From the NCBI GenBank assembly GCA_022836615.1, contig MU405483.1, positions 1 to 19,413 of the forward strand: a stretch of DNA of 19,413 nucleotides, read 5' to 3'. This DNA comes from Annulohypoxylon bovei var. microspora (taxonomy: Eukaryota; Ascomycota; Sordariomycetes; Xylariales; Hypoxylaceae). Shown one piece after another: positions 1 to 11,976 of this stretch; position 1 is the first letter of the stretch; each line of letters opens with the position of its first letter. The translations under genes were made by a program, and so were the position numbers. Below the pieces are notes generated by a model that ran no database searches, was not told the DNA's origin, and worked only from the letters and a program-made list of their open reading frames with translations.

Positions 1-1504
1 TTAAATATTAAAATTTTTTTTTTATTTATTAATAATATAAAAAACGCGTAAAACTTAAAAAATTATTCGTTTAATTATATATTAAACTTATAAAAGTCAT
101 TTTTAATTTAAATTTTAACGTTAAAATTATTATATAATAACCTTAATAAATTATACATTTATTTAACTTTAATATATCGATTAATATTATTTTTAATAAA
201 AAAAAATTAAAAAATTAATTTAATTTCGCTTTCGATAAATAAATAAAACTATATAAATTAAATATATTCTTTAAAAAATTCTTATTAATTAACTTAAAAC
301 TTATTCCTTATATTTACTTCCCATTTTTTAAACGTAAAATTTAATCCATTTAATAAAAAATGTAAGTTTTTAATGCAAATCTTTAATAAAAATAAAAATA
401 AAATTATTAATTATATTTTAAAAGTACGTTAAAAGTTATTTAATTTTTTAAACTTATTATTTTATTCCATTAAAAAAACAATTAAATCTTACAACGCACG
501 AATTAAAATAAAAAAATAAAAAACGTAAAAAAAAACAAAAAAAACAAAAAGAAAAAAAAAAATAAAAAAAACAAAGGAAAAAAAAACGATCCGCAATCGG
601 TTTTTTAACGTTATTAATTTATTTAAAATAATAAATAATACGACTTAAAATAAATTTACCTTTATTATATTAAGCTTTAAAAACGGGATGGTGGAACTTT
701 ATTATAAGTTTAATTAAAAAACACGCTCGCTTTAATTAAAAAATTTATTAATGGGTAGAATTTTCTTTTTCTTTTTCCTTTTAAAAGGAAAAGCAAGCTT
801 TTAATCTTATTATTAAATAATTAATTAAATAATTCTTCGAACCGTTAAAGGTTTTAACGCTTCCTTTAAAATTAAAAACTTTTTTTTAATTATAAATAAA
901 AATTCATTAACTTAAAATTATATAATTAAAAAAATAAAAATAAGTTTTAATTAATTAATTTAATTAATAAACGACCCAACGTTTTCATTAAAATCTTTAT
1001 TTAATAATTTAAATGTCATCGTTAATTAATAATAAAATAAATAATATTAAAAAGTATTTTATCGCAAATAAAAGCAAAGCCTTATAACCATTAATATAAG
1101 AAATTTTATTTAAAAAAATAAAAACTTTTAAAAATTAAATACGAATTAAAAATAAAGCTTTAAATATATTGTAACTTAAAAAAAATCAAATCGATGCGCA
1201 AACGCTTATATATTTAAGAAAAAAAAAAATCTTAAAAGCAAACCTTTAAATTAAAAAAATAAAACGAATAAATAATTTTAAATATTATATTACGACGAAC
1301 AAGTTTTTAATCGGGATAAAGCCTATACAATAATAAAACCACATATTTTATTAATAAAAATATTTAAAATAAAAAGCTAAAAGAAAAAAAACCACGAAAT
1401 AATTTCCCTTAAAAGGTCCTTATATACTAACTTTACAACTAAAACATTAATTAATTAACTCCGCTAATATACCTCAAAAATAACAACAATTAAACACCAT
1501 TACA
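1..1504 (-). repeat. LTR copy A of element 1 (3' LTR if the element reads on the minus strand), RIP-mutated, truncated by the window edge
   Basis: Position 1 aligns with 8251 of copy B, and the first ten bases (ttaaatatta against tcggatatcg) differ only by C-to-T and G-to-A changes. The same pattern runs to the right end, where A ends in accattaca, B in gccattata and C (reverse complement) in gccgttaca. About 52 bases of the LTR lie left of the window. The copy keeps many CpA and few TpG dinucleotides, so most changes here are G-to-A on the + strand. Net length difference from B is about 20 bases, mostly in the A-rich tract near 501-590. The right end TACA at 1504 fits the TG...CA rule. Strand is inferred from element 1 and is not certain. 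The family is not recognised. Confidence 0.88.
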
Positions 1505-2199
1505 TTTATTATTTATTATTTTTTAAATTACAAAAATAAAATTAATAAATAACGTTAAATTTTTTATTTATGATATTTTTTTATTATTATATATATCGTT
1601 ATATGTTTTATTAAAAAATTCTTTATTTTCGAGATTTAATTTATAAATATATATGCGGATTTTATGTTTTTATTAATTTAATATAAAATTTATTTATATT
1701 TTCTTATTTTTAAATATTTAAATTATACGATGTTTTATTTATATATTATATTTTTTTAAAATTGTTTTTATTTTTTTCGCGTAAGTTTTATTTATATATT
1801 ATATATGTATTTTATTCTTTATTAATATAAATAAAATGTCTTTTAATTTAATTAATTTTAAATTAATGTTTTTTATTTAAATTTTTAATAAAAACTTATT
1901 TTTTTTTTATTCTTTTTTTAATGTTTTAAGCTTTTTTTTAAATTTTAATCTTTTTTATTAAGTTTTTAAATTTATGTAAAAATATGAATATTTTTATAAC
2001 CTCATTCATTAAATTAAATTTATTAAAAAAAAATGTAAGAATATTTATTTTAAATCGTTTTTTATTATTAACGTTATAAATTTTATTAATTTTTTAATTT
2101 TAATAAATTTTTAATAATTTATCGATGTTATTTATTATTAAGATTATTTTCATACTTATTACCAAAGTAATAATATTTAATATCTTTAAAGAATTTTTA

Positions 2200-3562
2200 A
2201 AGAAAAAGTATTTTTTTTTATTATTAAATTTATTTATTTAAGGTAAATCTTTGTAATTTATATGTAAAAAAGTTAAGGTATATAGTGGTATTATTACGTT
2301 TTAACGGGTTATTATTTTACAATTAATAAGTTTTATTAATTTATGGATTTTAATAAGAATATTTATTTTTTAATAAAATTTTAACGTTATTATTTGTTTA
2401 AAATAATTAATAATTATTTTATATGATTTTAATTATTTTATTCCTAACAAAAAATTTAATTTTAAATTATTATTAATTTATGCTTTAATTTAAATTAACG
2501 TTTTTATTGGTTTTTTTTAATGTTACGTTAATATTAATAAATAAAAAGTCGTTAAATCTTTAAAGGTTAATTTTCCATTAACACCTTTTATTTTATAATT
2601 TCCTTTTTTATGTTTAATTTTATAATCTTTGTAATTATTTATTAATTATTATTTATTTATTATTTTTTCGTTAATTTTTATATCTTTATATATTATTTAA
2701 ATTTTTAATGATTTATAAAATCGTATTTTAAAATTTATATATGTATATTTTTTATTTAAGTGTTATTTAAAGTATAATTTAAAAATAATTTCTATGATTT
2801 TAAATTTTATTAATGTTTTAATAAATATTTTATTATATAATACTTTTATATCCTTAAGATTTACGAAGTTATTTTCGTTTTTATTTTAATGTAATGTTTT
2901 TATATTTTAAGGTTTTTTTTTAATATTTTTAACGGTTGGTTATTAATATTTTTTTATGCTTTTTATTAATATATATATTTTAATATATATGTGTTTTATA
3001 AAAGTGTTTTTTAACGGAAATATTTTTTTACACTTCCAATATGTAATTTTATCTTTTTCAGATTTTATAATTTTAAGTTTAATAATATAAAAGGTATTAT
3101 TATTAATTTTTATTAATTTATTTATTATGAAAGTTTTTTTTTTTATATTTAAATACTATTTTAATAAAAAATAATTATTATTTTAAAGCGTTATTTCTTT
3201 AATATCCTTTTTATTATTATTATTTACAATAAAAGTTTTATTATTATATTAGAAAGTTTATCCATTTTATTTAACTTGAATTTATTTGTTTTATTATTAT
3301 TTTTAAAATTATTTTCGTAAATTTTTACGGTTATAACCTTTATATTAAAATAAGCTTTTATTTTATCCTCATTTAAGTAAATTATTACCTTATTTACACA
3401 AAGATTATTTACTTTTACGTAACGTTTATATTTTTTAAAATTAAAATTAATTTTTATAAAAAAAATTATTTCCGCGTTATAATTTACACCAATTAAAGCC
3501 TTTATATTAATTAAATTAAGGTTAAGAATTTTTTTATTAATATATTCTTTTAAAATATAAAT
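2200..3562 (-). pseudogene. Decayed coding frame in element 1 with a possible C2H2-type zinc-finger remnant; product unknown
   Basis: On the minus strand 3562-3227 is stop-free for 112 codons, longer than any ATG-started frame noted in the window. It includes pieces such as NLCVNKVIIYLNEDKIKAYF. A one-base shift near 3240 leads into a second frame running to about 2945 with only two stops before it decays. That frame contains YWKCKKIFPLKNTFIKHI (about 3042-2989). The spacing resembles a C2H2 finger in which one Cys and one His have become Tyr, as TGT-to-TAT and CAT-to-TAT changes would do. Further frame-coherent pieces, with stops, continue to about 2200. The role could be a nucleic-acid-binding part of a retroelement polyprotein, but no family is recognised. 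The opposite strand is also partly open here, so the call is tentative. Confidence 0.4.
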
Positions 3563-6097
3563 TTATAATTATCTTTTTTAAGATATTTAATAATATTAAA
3601 ATTTAATAAATTGATCCAATAAATGATAATAAATTTAATATAAAACTTTTAAAGTAATTATAAATTAATCCCATTAAAATTAATAAAGTTAATTATTATA
3701 ATATTATTACATTAATTTAAAATAATTAATAATTAATAAGTATTTAATTAATAATTAAAGGAATTTATATGGTTTTATTAAAGTTTTATAATTAATAATA
3801 TAATTTAATAATAATTTTATATATAAATGTTTTTTTTAAATAAAAAAGCTAATTATTTAAAAAAAGATTAATAATATTATTTAATTAAATTATTAATTAT
3901 TTAAGTGGTAGGTAAATTAAATTATATATTTTTAATATTTATTATATTAAAGAATTTCTTTTAATTGCTTTTACGATTTATATAATATTTATTACTTAAA
4001 AACGAATAGATTTTTTAATTATAATGTAATTTAATTTATAAATAAAATTAAGGTTTTTTAATTATTTTAATATTATTATTATTAATATTTTAAAACGTAA
4101 AATGGTGGTTTAAAAAACTTTTTTAAAATCTTTATTATAAGAAGCTTAAGAATTTTAAAAAATTTCTTTCGTTTATTATCTTTAAGCGTTACTTTGTAAT
4201 AATTATACGAAATCTTTATAAATTACATTTATTTATATAATAATTATTACATATTTTTTTATATTGTTTATAAATAAATAAATATTCTTTTAATATACGA
4301 ATTTTTTTATTATTATAAAATTTATTTTTTTATATAACATTTTATTTAAATTTAAATAAAGATATTTAATTTATGTTAATTTTTATTTATATGTTATTAA
4401 ATGATTTACTTAATTAATATATTATGTTTAAAAAGTATTTATTATTTAAATAAAAAAGTTATTAATTGGACCTAAGTTATTTATTAGTTATAAGAAGTTA
4501 AAAGGAAGTGGGTTTAAAAAAAAAGGAAGTAAATTTCTAAGAAACGGATTTAAAGGAAATAAATTATTTCTTTATTTTTTTTATTTTATTTATTTTATTT
4601 ATTTTAATATTATTTAATTATTTAAGGTATTTATTAATATAACGGTAGTTTTTATTTAATTTATAATATTTATTATGTTTATATTAAATATAAAAGTCTT
4701 ATTTTATCTTAACGGAAAATTTTATTTTAACGGAAAATTAGAATTTTATTTTAATAAAAAATTTTTATTTTATTTTAAAAAAGAATATTAATATTTTTCG
4801 CGCTTAAATAAATTCTAAAATAATAAAAATTAAATAGATTTTTCCGAAAAGTTTTATTTTTTAAGAAATTATAATGTTAAAAATAAGATATCTAATTTTT
4901 ATATTAAAAAAAAAAACAATTAATTTAAATTATTTTTTAATAAATTTGATTCGTTTAAATTTTTTTTTTCCTCGAAATTCTTTTTAAGGTTTTCTATTAT
5001 AAGATCTTTAAGATCTTTAGGATTTTTAAAGCTTTTTTTTAAATTAAAAGATGATAAATTTAAAAATAATGAAAATAATAAAAATAATAATAATAAAAGA
5101 TAATCTTATAAATTTTATTAAGGTTTTTTTTTTTTTAAAATTATGTTTAAAGTTAATATTAATAATAAATTTAATCGTATTAATATTTAAGTAAAATAAA
5201 ATTAAATTAATAATGTTAAAGTTTATTTAATTTTTATTAATAAAAATATTAATTTATATATTTTTAAATTATTTTATAATTACTTTTATAATGGTATATA
5301 TAAGATTAAAATAATAAAATTAAATGGTTACTTTAAGTTTATTTTATTTAAAGAAAATAATAATTAACTTTTAAAAAAAGATATAAATAATTATAATAAT
5401 AAAATATTTATTTTATTAATATTAAATGGTAAGAAAAATTAATTAAAAATAAAAAAATGATGATTTTATATAAAGGGATTATTTTCTTAATATTATAAAT
5501 TTTATGGAATAAAAGGTTTTTTAAGATTTAATGAAATATTATTTTATTAAATATCCGATAAAATGGTTTTTAATTTTTTATATAATTTTTATTTAATAAA
5601 GGTTTTTAAAAGATTATTAATATTAAGTATTTTTTTACTTAAAATAGCGGGGTTATTTTATAAGTTATGTTATATAAAAAGAAAAATAATAAAATTATTT
5701 TATTAATATTAAGGAATATTATTTTTTTAATGGGAAAAATTATTTTCTTTTAATATAAAGTTAATAATGAATTTTAAAGCGAATTTAATTGTAATGTTAA
5801 AAGCGTATTTATTAATTTTTTAACCGTTTGGATAATTTTTTACCGCAATATTAATATTCGTACGAATAATACGAATTATTTAAACTAATACTTTAATTTA
5901 TTTTTAAAAAAATTATTTTATTACTTTGCGGATTAAAATTAAAATATTATTTTAAAAGGTAATATTCTTTTATTAAAAAATTAACTTATTTTTAAAATTA
6001 TCCCAAAAGGTAATTATTTAATAACATATAATTATATAAGGCTTGTTTTCTTTTATTATATTTATTTAAATGGTAAAAAATAATTTAAAATTAGAAG
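3563..6097. other. Element 1 internal DNA with a frame poor in stops on the + strand (4441-5820); coding strand unresolved
   Basis: Read in the + frame starting at 4441, the stretch to 5820 has about 21 stops in 460 codons, against roughly 46 expected if one codon in ten is a stop. 4981-5100 reads as a charged Lys/Asp/Asn run, and 4501-4560 reads KGSGFKKKGSKFLRNGFKGN. The minus strand also gives protein-like pieces here, for example NPKDLKDLIIENLKKNFEE at about 5024-4968. If element 1 reads on the minus strand, the + frame is an antisense shadow. The density shows that this was coding on one strand, most likely a gag/pol part, but I cannot say which strand or which domain. 3563-4440 shows only short open pieces. 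Confidence 0.4.
4576..4790. repeat. Short imperfect tandem repeats
   Basis: 4576-4606 repeats an 11-base tattttattta-like unit. 4701-4790 holds about four imperfect 18-24 base units based on attttattttaacggaaaa, two of them keeping aacggaaaa and two with that part RIP-changed. On the minus strand the units with a surviving cgg encode repeats of Phe-Ser-Val-Lys-Ile-Lys. They look like low-complexity coding repeats of the decayed element rather than an independent satellite. Confidence 0.55.
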
Positions 6098-6240
6098 AAA
6101 TTAACGAAAATTAATAAAAATTAATGAAAAAATTAATAAAAATTAATAAAAATTAATTAAAATTAATAAAGATCAATTAAAATCGATAAAAATCAATTAA
6201 AATTAATAAAAATTAATTAAAAATTAATAAAAATTAATCG
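6098..6240. repeat. Minisatellite of a ~10-base aaaattaata-like unit
   Basis: About a dozen head-to-tail units of 10-11 bases occur here. Most read aaaattaata. Some keep aaaatcgata or aaaatcaatt, which suggests that the older unit carried tcga or tcaa before C-to-T change. The array is absent from the inverted element 2, whose similarity to element 1 ends at 6552. A ten-base unit rotates through all three frames, so it is unlikely to encode a simple peptide repeat. Confidence 0.75.
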
Positions 6241-6551
6241 GGGATTAATGGAAAGGATAATAATTAAAAATAAATATTAAAACCAAGTAAATCATAAAGG
6301 TTTTAATTAATTATAATTAATTAAACAAAAAAAGATTTTCTTAATTAATTAAATGCTAATCGTTAATTTTTTCATAAGATAAAAAATATTATTAAATTAT
6401 TATAATATATTCATAAATTATAATATAAATATTATATAAACGTAAAGTAAATTCTTTCAATTATTATAAAGTAAAAATTATTTCATTTAAAAGTTATTTT
6501 GCAAAAAAAGGGTTTTAAAATGAAAGTTAAGCGAGTTATAATTGTTATATT
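6241..6551. other. Weakly RIP-mutated segment beside the breakpoint of the shared block
   Basis: This stretch keeps both CpA and TpG (about eight CpA, for example in accaagtaaatcataaagg and ttttgcaaaa, and about four TpG), whereas neighbouring DNA keeps mainly one of the two. It starts after the minisatellite and ends exactly where similarity with element 2 stops. No open frame, terminal repeats or RNA gene are visible. It may be low-copy DNA or a later insertion. Confidence 0.4.
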
Positions 6552-8198
6552 ATAAAACTTTAAATTATTTTTTAACTTTTTTACGAAAAAAATAAAAAAT
6601 TTATATTTAACCGTATTAAATACGATTTATTTTTTATGTAAATGGTTTAATAAATATTTTTTTAAAACTCGTAAATGCTTTATACTTATATTATAAAAGG
6701 GGTATAATTTAATAAAATTAATGTTTTTTTTTAAATTTATTTTATAATTAAAAAGTTAATAAAATGGTAATAAATCGTTATTTTTTTTCGAAAATACCTT
6801 AATTAAATTATATAAATAAGGGGGGAGCTTTTCTATAATTTACTTTTAAATAAAATTATTTTTTTATTATAACTTTTTTTTAAAAGTTAAATCGAGCTTT
6901 TAATATAATAAAATAAAAGTGTTTAATAACCCGTAAATTATGTTAAGGTTTTATTAAAAATGTGATATTTTTTTAATAAATGTTAAGCTTAAAATTAAAT
7001 AAACGTTTATAATAAATGGTAATATAAAATGTATTAAAAGCTTAACGGGAAGTTAAAAAAAAAAAAGCGGGATAATAACGGAAAATTATTAATTCATTTT
7101 AATTATAAAGTTTATTATAAAATATATAAACGTTATAATGGTTTACTTTTTCTTTAAAACATAAAATTAAAAGCGATTATAATGTTTTATATTTTTTTAT
7201 ATAATTTTATTTATGTTTTTTTAAAAAATGGAAAGTTTTAATGTAATATTAAAAGTGTAATAATAATGGGAAAATAATGATTCGGGGAAAATTAATTATT
7301 AACGTTAATTATTTAATATAATGTCGTATTTTATTAAGAATTTAAACTTTAATATTATTTAAAATTAAAAATGATTTTTTAAGTTTATTAAAAAAATAAA
7401 TATGTTATAAAAATTTTTATTTTATATTTAAATGTTAATATGAATTATTTTATTAATTTAATTAATGGTTTATTCGTTAAAGCTTTTAATTATAATGGAT
7501 TAATTAAATTAAATGGTAGGAAAATTTTATGTATTTATTATTAAATACGCGTTTTATTAATTAATGATTATATACGTTTATGTTTTAATATTTATTAACG
7601 TTTATATTATTATTACCACGTTTACATTTTACAAGTAAATTAATATATTAATCACGAATTATAATCTTTTTATTATAAAATTAAAAAAGTTAAAATTAAT
7701 AAAAGTAAATGTTAACGAATAAATATATAAAAAAAAATTTAAGTTAAAGGTTTTATTTAAACGTTATTTTTTTTTAATTTTAAATTAATGTTATTTTTAT
7801 TATGTTTTATTACTTTTTTTTTTTAAAACGGTGGTTACCGTTCCGGCTTTCGCGTTACGCGTTAAGTAATTATTAAAGAAATGGCTTTTTTATTTATAAA
7901 AATAATAAATTAAATTTATATTAAACATTACGAAAATATTACGTTAATAAAAAATTAAAAAAACTTAAAAAAGTTCTTTTATATATATTTAAATTATAAT
8001 TTTCGTGATTAAAAGAAGAATATTAAAATTGGTGGGAATTATTTTCGTAATATTAAAAGTAACCTTAATTTTAAGTTAAAATTAAAAGGTTATAAAGTTA
8101 ATTCTTTTTTAAACGGCTTTAATGCGTTATTAAATTAACGCCGAATAAAAGTTTTTAAATTTAATAAACTTTATTTTTTTATTTAAATAATAATGAAA
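6552..8198. repeat. Internal block of element 1 shared, inverted, with 15265-16910
   Basis: Coordinates pair with element 2 at a nearly constant sum of 23462-23463, for example 7621-7640 with 15823-15842 and 6604-6628 with 16834-16858, so almost no net indels separate the two copies over 1.65 kb. The differences I inspected are mostly transitions. Protein-like pieces appear on both strands. The + strand reads KVYYKIYKRYNGLLF near 7113-7157 and FVKAFNYNGLIKLNGRK near 7473-7523. The minus strand reads ALTNKPLIKL at about 7485-7456. Neither is recognisable. Depending on element direction this is either leader and gag, or the end of pol and 3' untranslated DNA. Confidence 0.8.
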
Positions 8199-9734
8199 TG
8201 TTTAAATGTAAAAATTAACGGTTAATTAACGGTTTAATTTTTTTTTTTATTCGGATATCGGGATTTTTTATTTATTTATTAACGATATAAAAAGCGTGTA
8301 AAATTTAAAAAATTACTCGTTTAATTACATATTAAGTTTATGGAAATTATTTTTAACTTAAACTTTAACGTTAAAGTTATTATATAATAATTTTAATAAA
8401 TCGTATATTTATTTAACCTTAATATATTAATTAATGTTATTTTTAATAAAAAAAAACCGAAAAATCGATTTGGTTTTATTTTTAATAAATAAATAAAATT
8501 ATATAAATTAAATATATTTTTTAAAAAACTTTTATTAATTAATTTAAAATTTATTCCTCGTGTTTATTTTTTATTTTTTAAACGTAAAATTTAAATTATT
8601 TAATAAAAAATACGGGTTTTTAATGCGGATTTTTAATAAAAATAAAAATAAAATTATTAATTATGTTTTAAAAGTGCGTTAAAAGTTATTTAACTTTTTA
8701 AGTTTATTATTTTATTTTATTAAAAAAACGACCGGGTTTTAAAGCGTATAAATTAAGGTGAAAAAATAAAAGGCGTGAAAAAAAGTAAAAGGAAAAAAAA
8801 AAATAAAAAAAAAAAAATAATTCGCGATTAATTTTTTAACGTTATTAATTTATTTAAAATAATGGATAATACGGTTTAAAGTGGATTTACTTTTATAATG
8901 TTAAGTTTTAAAAGTGAAATAATAAAGCTTTATTATAAATCCGGTTAAAAAGTACATTCGTTTTAATTAAAAAATTTATTAATAAATAAAACTTTTTTTT
9001 TCTTTTTTTTTTTAAAAAGAAAAATAAGCTTTTAATTTTATTATTAAATAATTAATCGGGTGGTTCTTTAAGTTATTAAAGGTTTTAACGTTTTTTTTAA
9101 AATTAAAAACTTATTTTTAATTATAAATGAAAATTTATTAACTTAAGGTTATATAATTAAAAAAACGGGAACGGGTTTTAATTAATTAATTTAATTAATA
9201 AATGGCTTAACGTTTTTATTAAAGCTTTTATTTAACGGTTTAAATGTTATCGTTAATTAATAATGAAATAAATAATATTAAAAAATGTTTTATTACGAAT
9301 AAAAGTAAAGTTTTATAACCATTAATATGGGGAATTTTATTTAAAAAAATAAAAGCTTTTAAAAATTAAATGCGAATTAAAAATAAAGTTTTAAACGTAT
9401 TATAATTTAAAAGGAATTAAATTAATACGCGAATATTTACGTATTTAAAAAAAAAAGGAATTTTAAAAATAAACTTTTAAATTAAAAAAATGAAATGAAT
9501 AAATGACTTTAAATATTATATTATAATGAGCAAATTTTAAATCGGGATAAAACTTATGTAACAACGGGATTACGTACTTTATTAACGAAAATATTTAAAA
9601 TGAAAAATTAAAAAAAAAAAAGCTACGAAATGGTTTCTTTTAAAAAGTCCTTATATATTAACTTTATAATTAAAACATTAATTAATTACTTTATTAATAT
9701 ATTTCAAAAATAACGGTAATTAAACGCCATTATA
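8199..9734 (-). repeat. LTR copy B of element 1 (5' LTR if the element reads on the minus strand)
   Basis: This is a direct repeat of copy A and an inverted repeat of copy C. The left limit is set by TGTTTAAA at 8199, the base pair at which the inverted copy reads ...CTTAAACA. The right limit is ...ccattata at 9734, where C keeps TTACA, so the ancestral LTR probably began TGT and ended ACA. Limits are good to about ten bases. Compared with A, copy B keeps more G and has lost more C over most of its length: aacggtaat here, aacaacaat in A, aacggcaat in C. Target-site duplications cannot be tested because the other end of element 1 lies outside the window. Confidence 0.88.
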
Positions 9735-10927
9735 AACCACATATATAAACCTTTTTAAAAAATTAATTTATTATAAATACATTTTCGGAAAATTTAAATG
9801 TTTTAATAAGTTATATTCCGAATTTATATTTAAATAATATAACCTTTTAAACCATCGTAAATCCACTTAATTTATTAAAAAAAAATAATTATATAAAAAT
9901 AATATTATTAAAACGATTAAAAGTAAATATTTTAAATTATAATTCTTTATTATTAAAAATAATTTAAGAAAAATAATATTAAAAAAATAAAAGAATTTTA
10001 CGTTTAATTAAAAAAAAAAGCCCGATAATAATTAAAAATATATCGATAAAAAATTTTAAAATATTAAAGTAAAATTAAATTATAAATTATAATAATATTT
10101 TATTATATTTAAATATATAATAAACATTAAATTAACGATAAAAACTTATATATTTAAATTTAATAATTCGTATATACATTTTTAACATTTACACCATTAT
10201 TACATTAATTTATTTTAAAGATTTTAACACGTTTTTTTTTTAAATAATTATACGTATATATATAAAATTTATTTCATTATTCACGAATAATGTTTATTAA
10301 TATATATAATAATTTTATATGTTAAACTTAATAATAAATTACCTTAAAAATATAAATATAAATTTTACGAATTTAACGGTTACGAATAATTTAAAAAAAT
10401 AATTAAAAACTCATGTAAATGTTAACGTTTTTTAATTTATATATAAATCTTTTATTTTTTATATTATAAATTAATAATATACGTTCGTTTAAAAGTTTAA
10501 TATATTATTTTAACATTTAATATAAATTTTCGTCACGTTTATAATAAAATTTATTCTTTTAATTTATTTTAAAATAACTTTAAATAAAAATATATAATAA
10601 ATAATATTATTTTAAAAAAATAAAAGTTAAAAATATAATTAAAATATACGCGATATAATTCAAAATATATAAAAGTTTATATATTTAATTAAAAAGTTTA
10701 AAAAAATTAAATTAAATATTTTTAAATGAATAAAAATATTAAATATAAAAAAAACTAAGGTTAAAGCTTTGAAAGCTTAAAGGAAAATATTATTTAAAAT
10801 AATAAATAAAACATTTTTTAACGATAATGTTTCTTTTTTTTTTAACATATTATTATTAAATTTAATAATAATATAATTAAAAAATAAATAAAATAATAAA
10901 TCCGTAATAACCCTTTTAAAACCATAA

Positions 10928-11137
10928 GGTTATAATAAATTAATTAATAATAACGTTGTAAATAATTTCCGTAATATTATAAATAATAATATAAATAATA
11001 TTAATAATATTATAAATAATAATAATTTATTAAATAATTTTAAAAATTTAAATATATTATTCGGTAATAATTTTAACATTAACCTTATGGAAAAAAGTAA
11101 TAATTATATCGATATAATAAATGAAAATTTAAAAATT
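10928..11137 (+). pseudogene. Asn-rich stop-free frame, possible coding remnant
   Basis: Seventy codons lack a stop between TAA at 10925 and TAA at 11138. The translation is dominated by Asn and Ile (for example NNINNINNIINNNN), then becomes less simple (FGNNFNINLMEKSNNYIDII). Further pieces follow after the stop to about 11255. The Asn run could derive from Asp/Ser/Asn codons changed by RIP, or simply from an AAT/ATA-type trinucleotide repeat. Only one internal ATG (11088) is present. In DNA with this many stops a 70-codon run may occur by chance, so I give no function. Confidence 0.22.
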
Positions 11138-11745
11138 TAATTATATAATTTAAATATTAAATTAATAAAAAACCTTACATTAAATAATAACATTAATTTA
11201 ATTTTTTAAAATAAAAATAAAAATGATTTAAAAGGTAAAAAAAAAAAAATAACTGCCGTAAAACCTTAATATAAATAAAAGTAAGTTACTTTAATATAAT
11301 AAAAAAATAAATGAAAATAAAAAGGATAAATTAATTAAAAAAAAAATATTTAAATAAATTATTTTAATAATTTTAATATTAATTTTAAATATAATAATAA
11401 AAATAATAATAAATTAATAATTAATAAAAGAAATAATCCGTTTTAAATATATTTTTAAAAAACATAATTATATCGTGCGAAATATTATTAACGCACATAT
11501 TAATAATATTCACCGATATATTTACTTTTATTAAACCATTATATACATGTTTTATATAAATTAAATAATTAATATTAATCATTTTATATTATTTTATAAT
11601 TATATAAAATTATTATTATTATAAATTCCTTTAATAAAATTTCATATAAAATTATTTATACGTATATTTTTTACTTATAAATTATATTATTATAATATTA
11701 TTTAATTTAAATTTTTTTATAATTAAAAATATAAAATAATAATAC

Positions 11746-11976
11746 AATTATAATTTTTTTTAATTTTTTAATATAAATAATAATTTTATAATATATTTTA
11801 ATAAATTTAAATTATTATAAATATTATTTATAAATTATTTAATTATTATTAATATATAAATAAATAAATTAAATAAAAAATTTAATATTTAAAATATAAT
11901 ATTTAATATTTTACATGTAAAATTATATAAAATTTAAAATAAATATAAATTTATATTAATATATAAAAAATAAAAA
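11746..11976. other. Tract of pure A/T, with only two G/C bases in 231 bp
   Basis: 11746-11913 is 168 consecutive bases without G or C. With only C at 11914 and G at 11917 interrupting, the run extends to 11976. It lies in the middle of the spacer. No short tandem unit explains it. CpG, which RIP usually spares, is also missing, so the ancestral sequence was probably already AT-rich or intergenic. Confidence 0.85.

Larger units (their letters stand above)
1505..8198 (-). mobile_element. Internal region of LTR element 1, heavily RIP-degraded, no intact gag or pol
   Basis: This 6.7 kb lies between direct LTR copies A and B, a size compatible with an autonomous LTR retrotransposon, but every frame is riddled with TAA stops. 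I could not find reverse transcriptase, RNase H, integrase or protease motifs by eye. The strand is assigned with modest confidence from the best open frame (minus, 3562-3227) and the finger-like motif after it. From 1505 to about 5800 the + strand is T-rich and keeps TpG but hardly any CpA. I see no convincing primer-binding site or polypurine tract next to either LTR. 1505-2200 holds nothing I can name. The part 6552-8198 is shared with the inverted copy; 1505-6551 has no second copy that I could see in the window. Confidence 0.72.

Noticed and set aside
3715..3850. Reverse transcriptase YxDD-like region on the + strand
   Set aside because: AT-rich aataataatt sequence resembles a RIP-changed catalytic motif by chance; no surrounding RT residues align in any frame.
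6098..6240. CRISPR array
   Set aside because: The units are contiguous ten-base repeats without spacers, in a fungal-type repeat region.
10764..10778. aagctttgaaagctt as a regulatory dyad
   Set aside because: It is a short, single occurrence in AT-rich DNA with no gene beside it.
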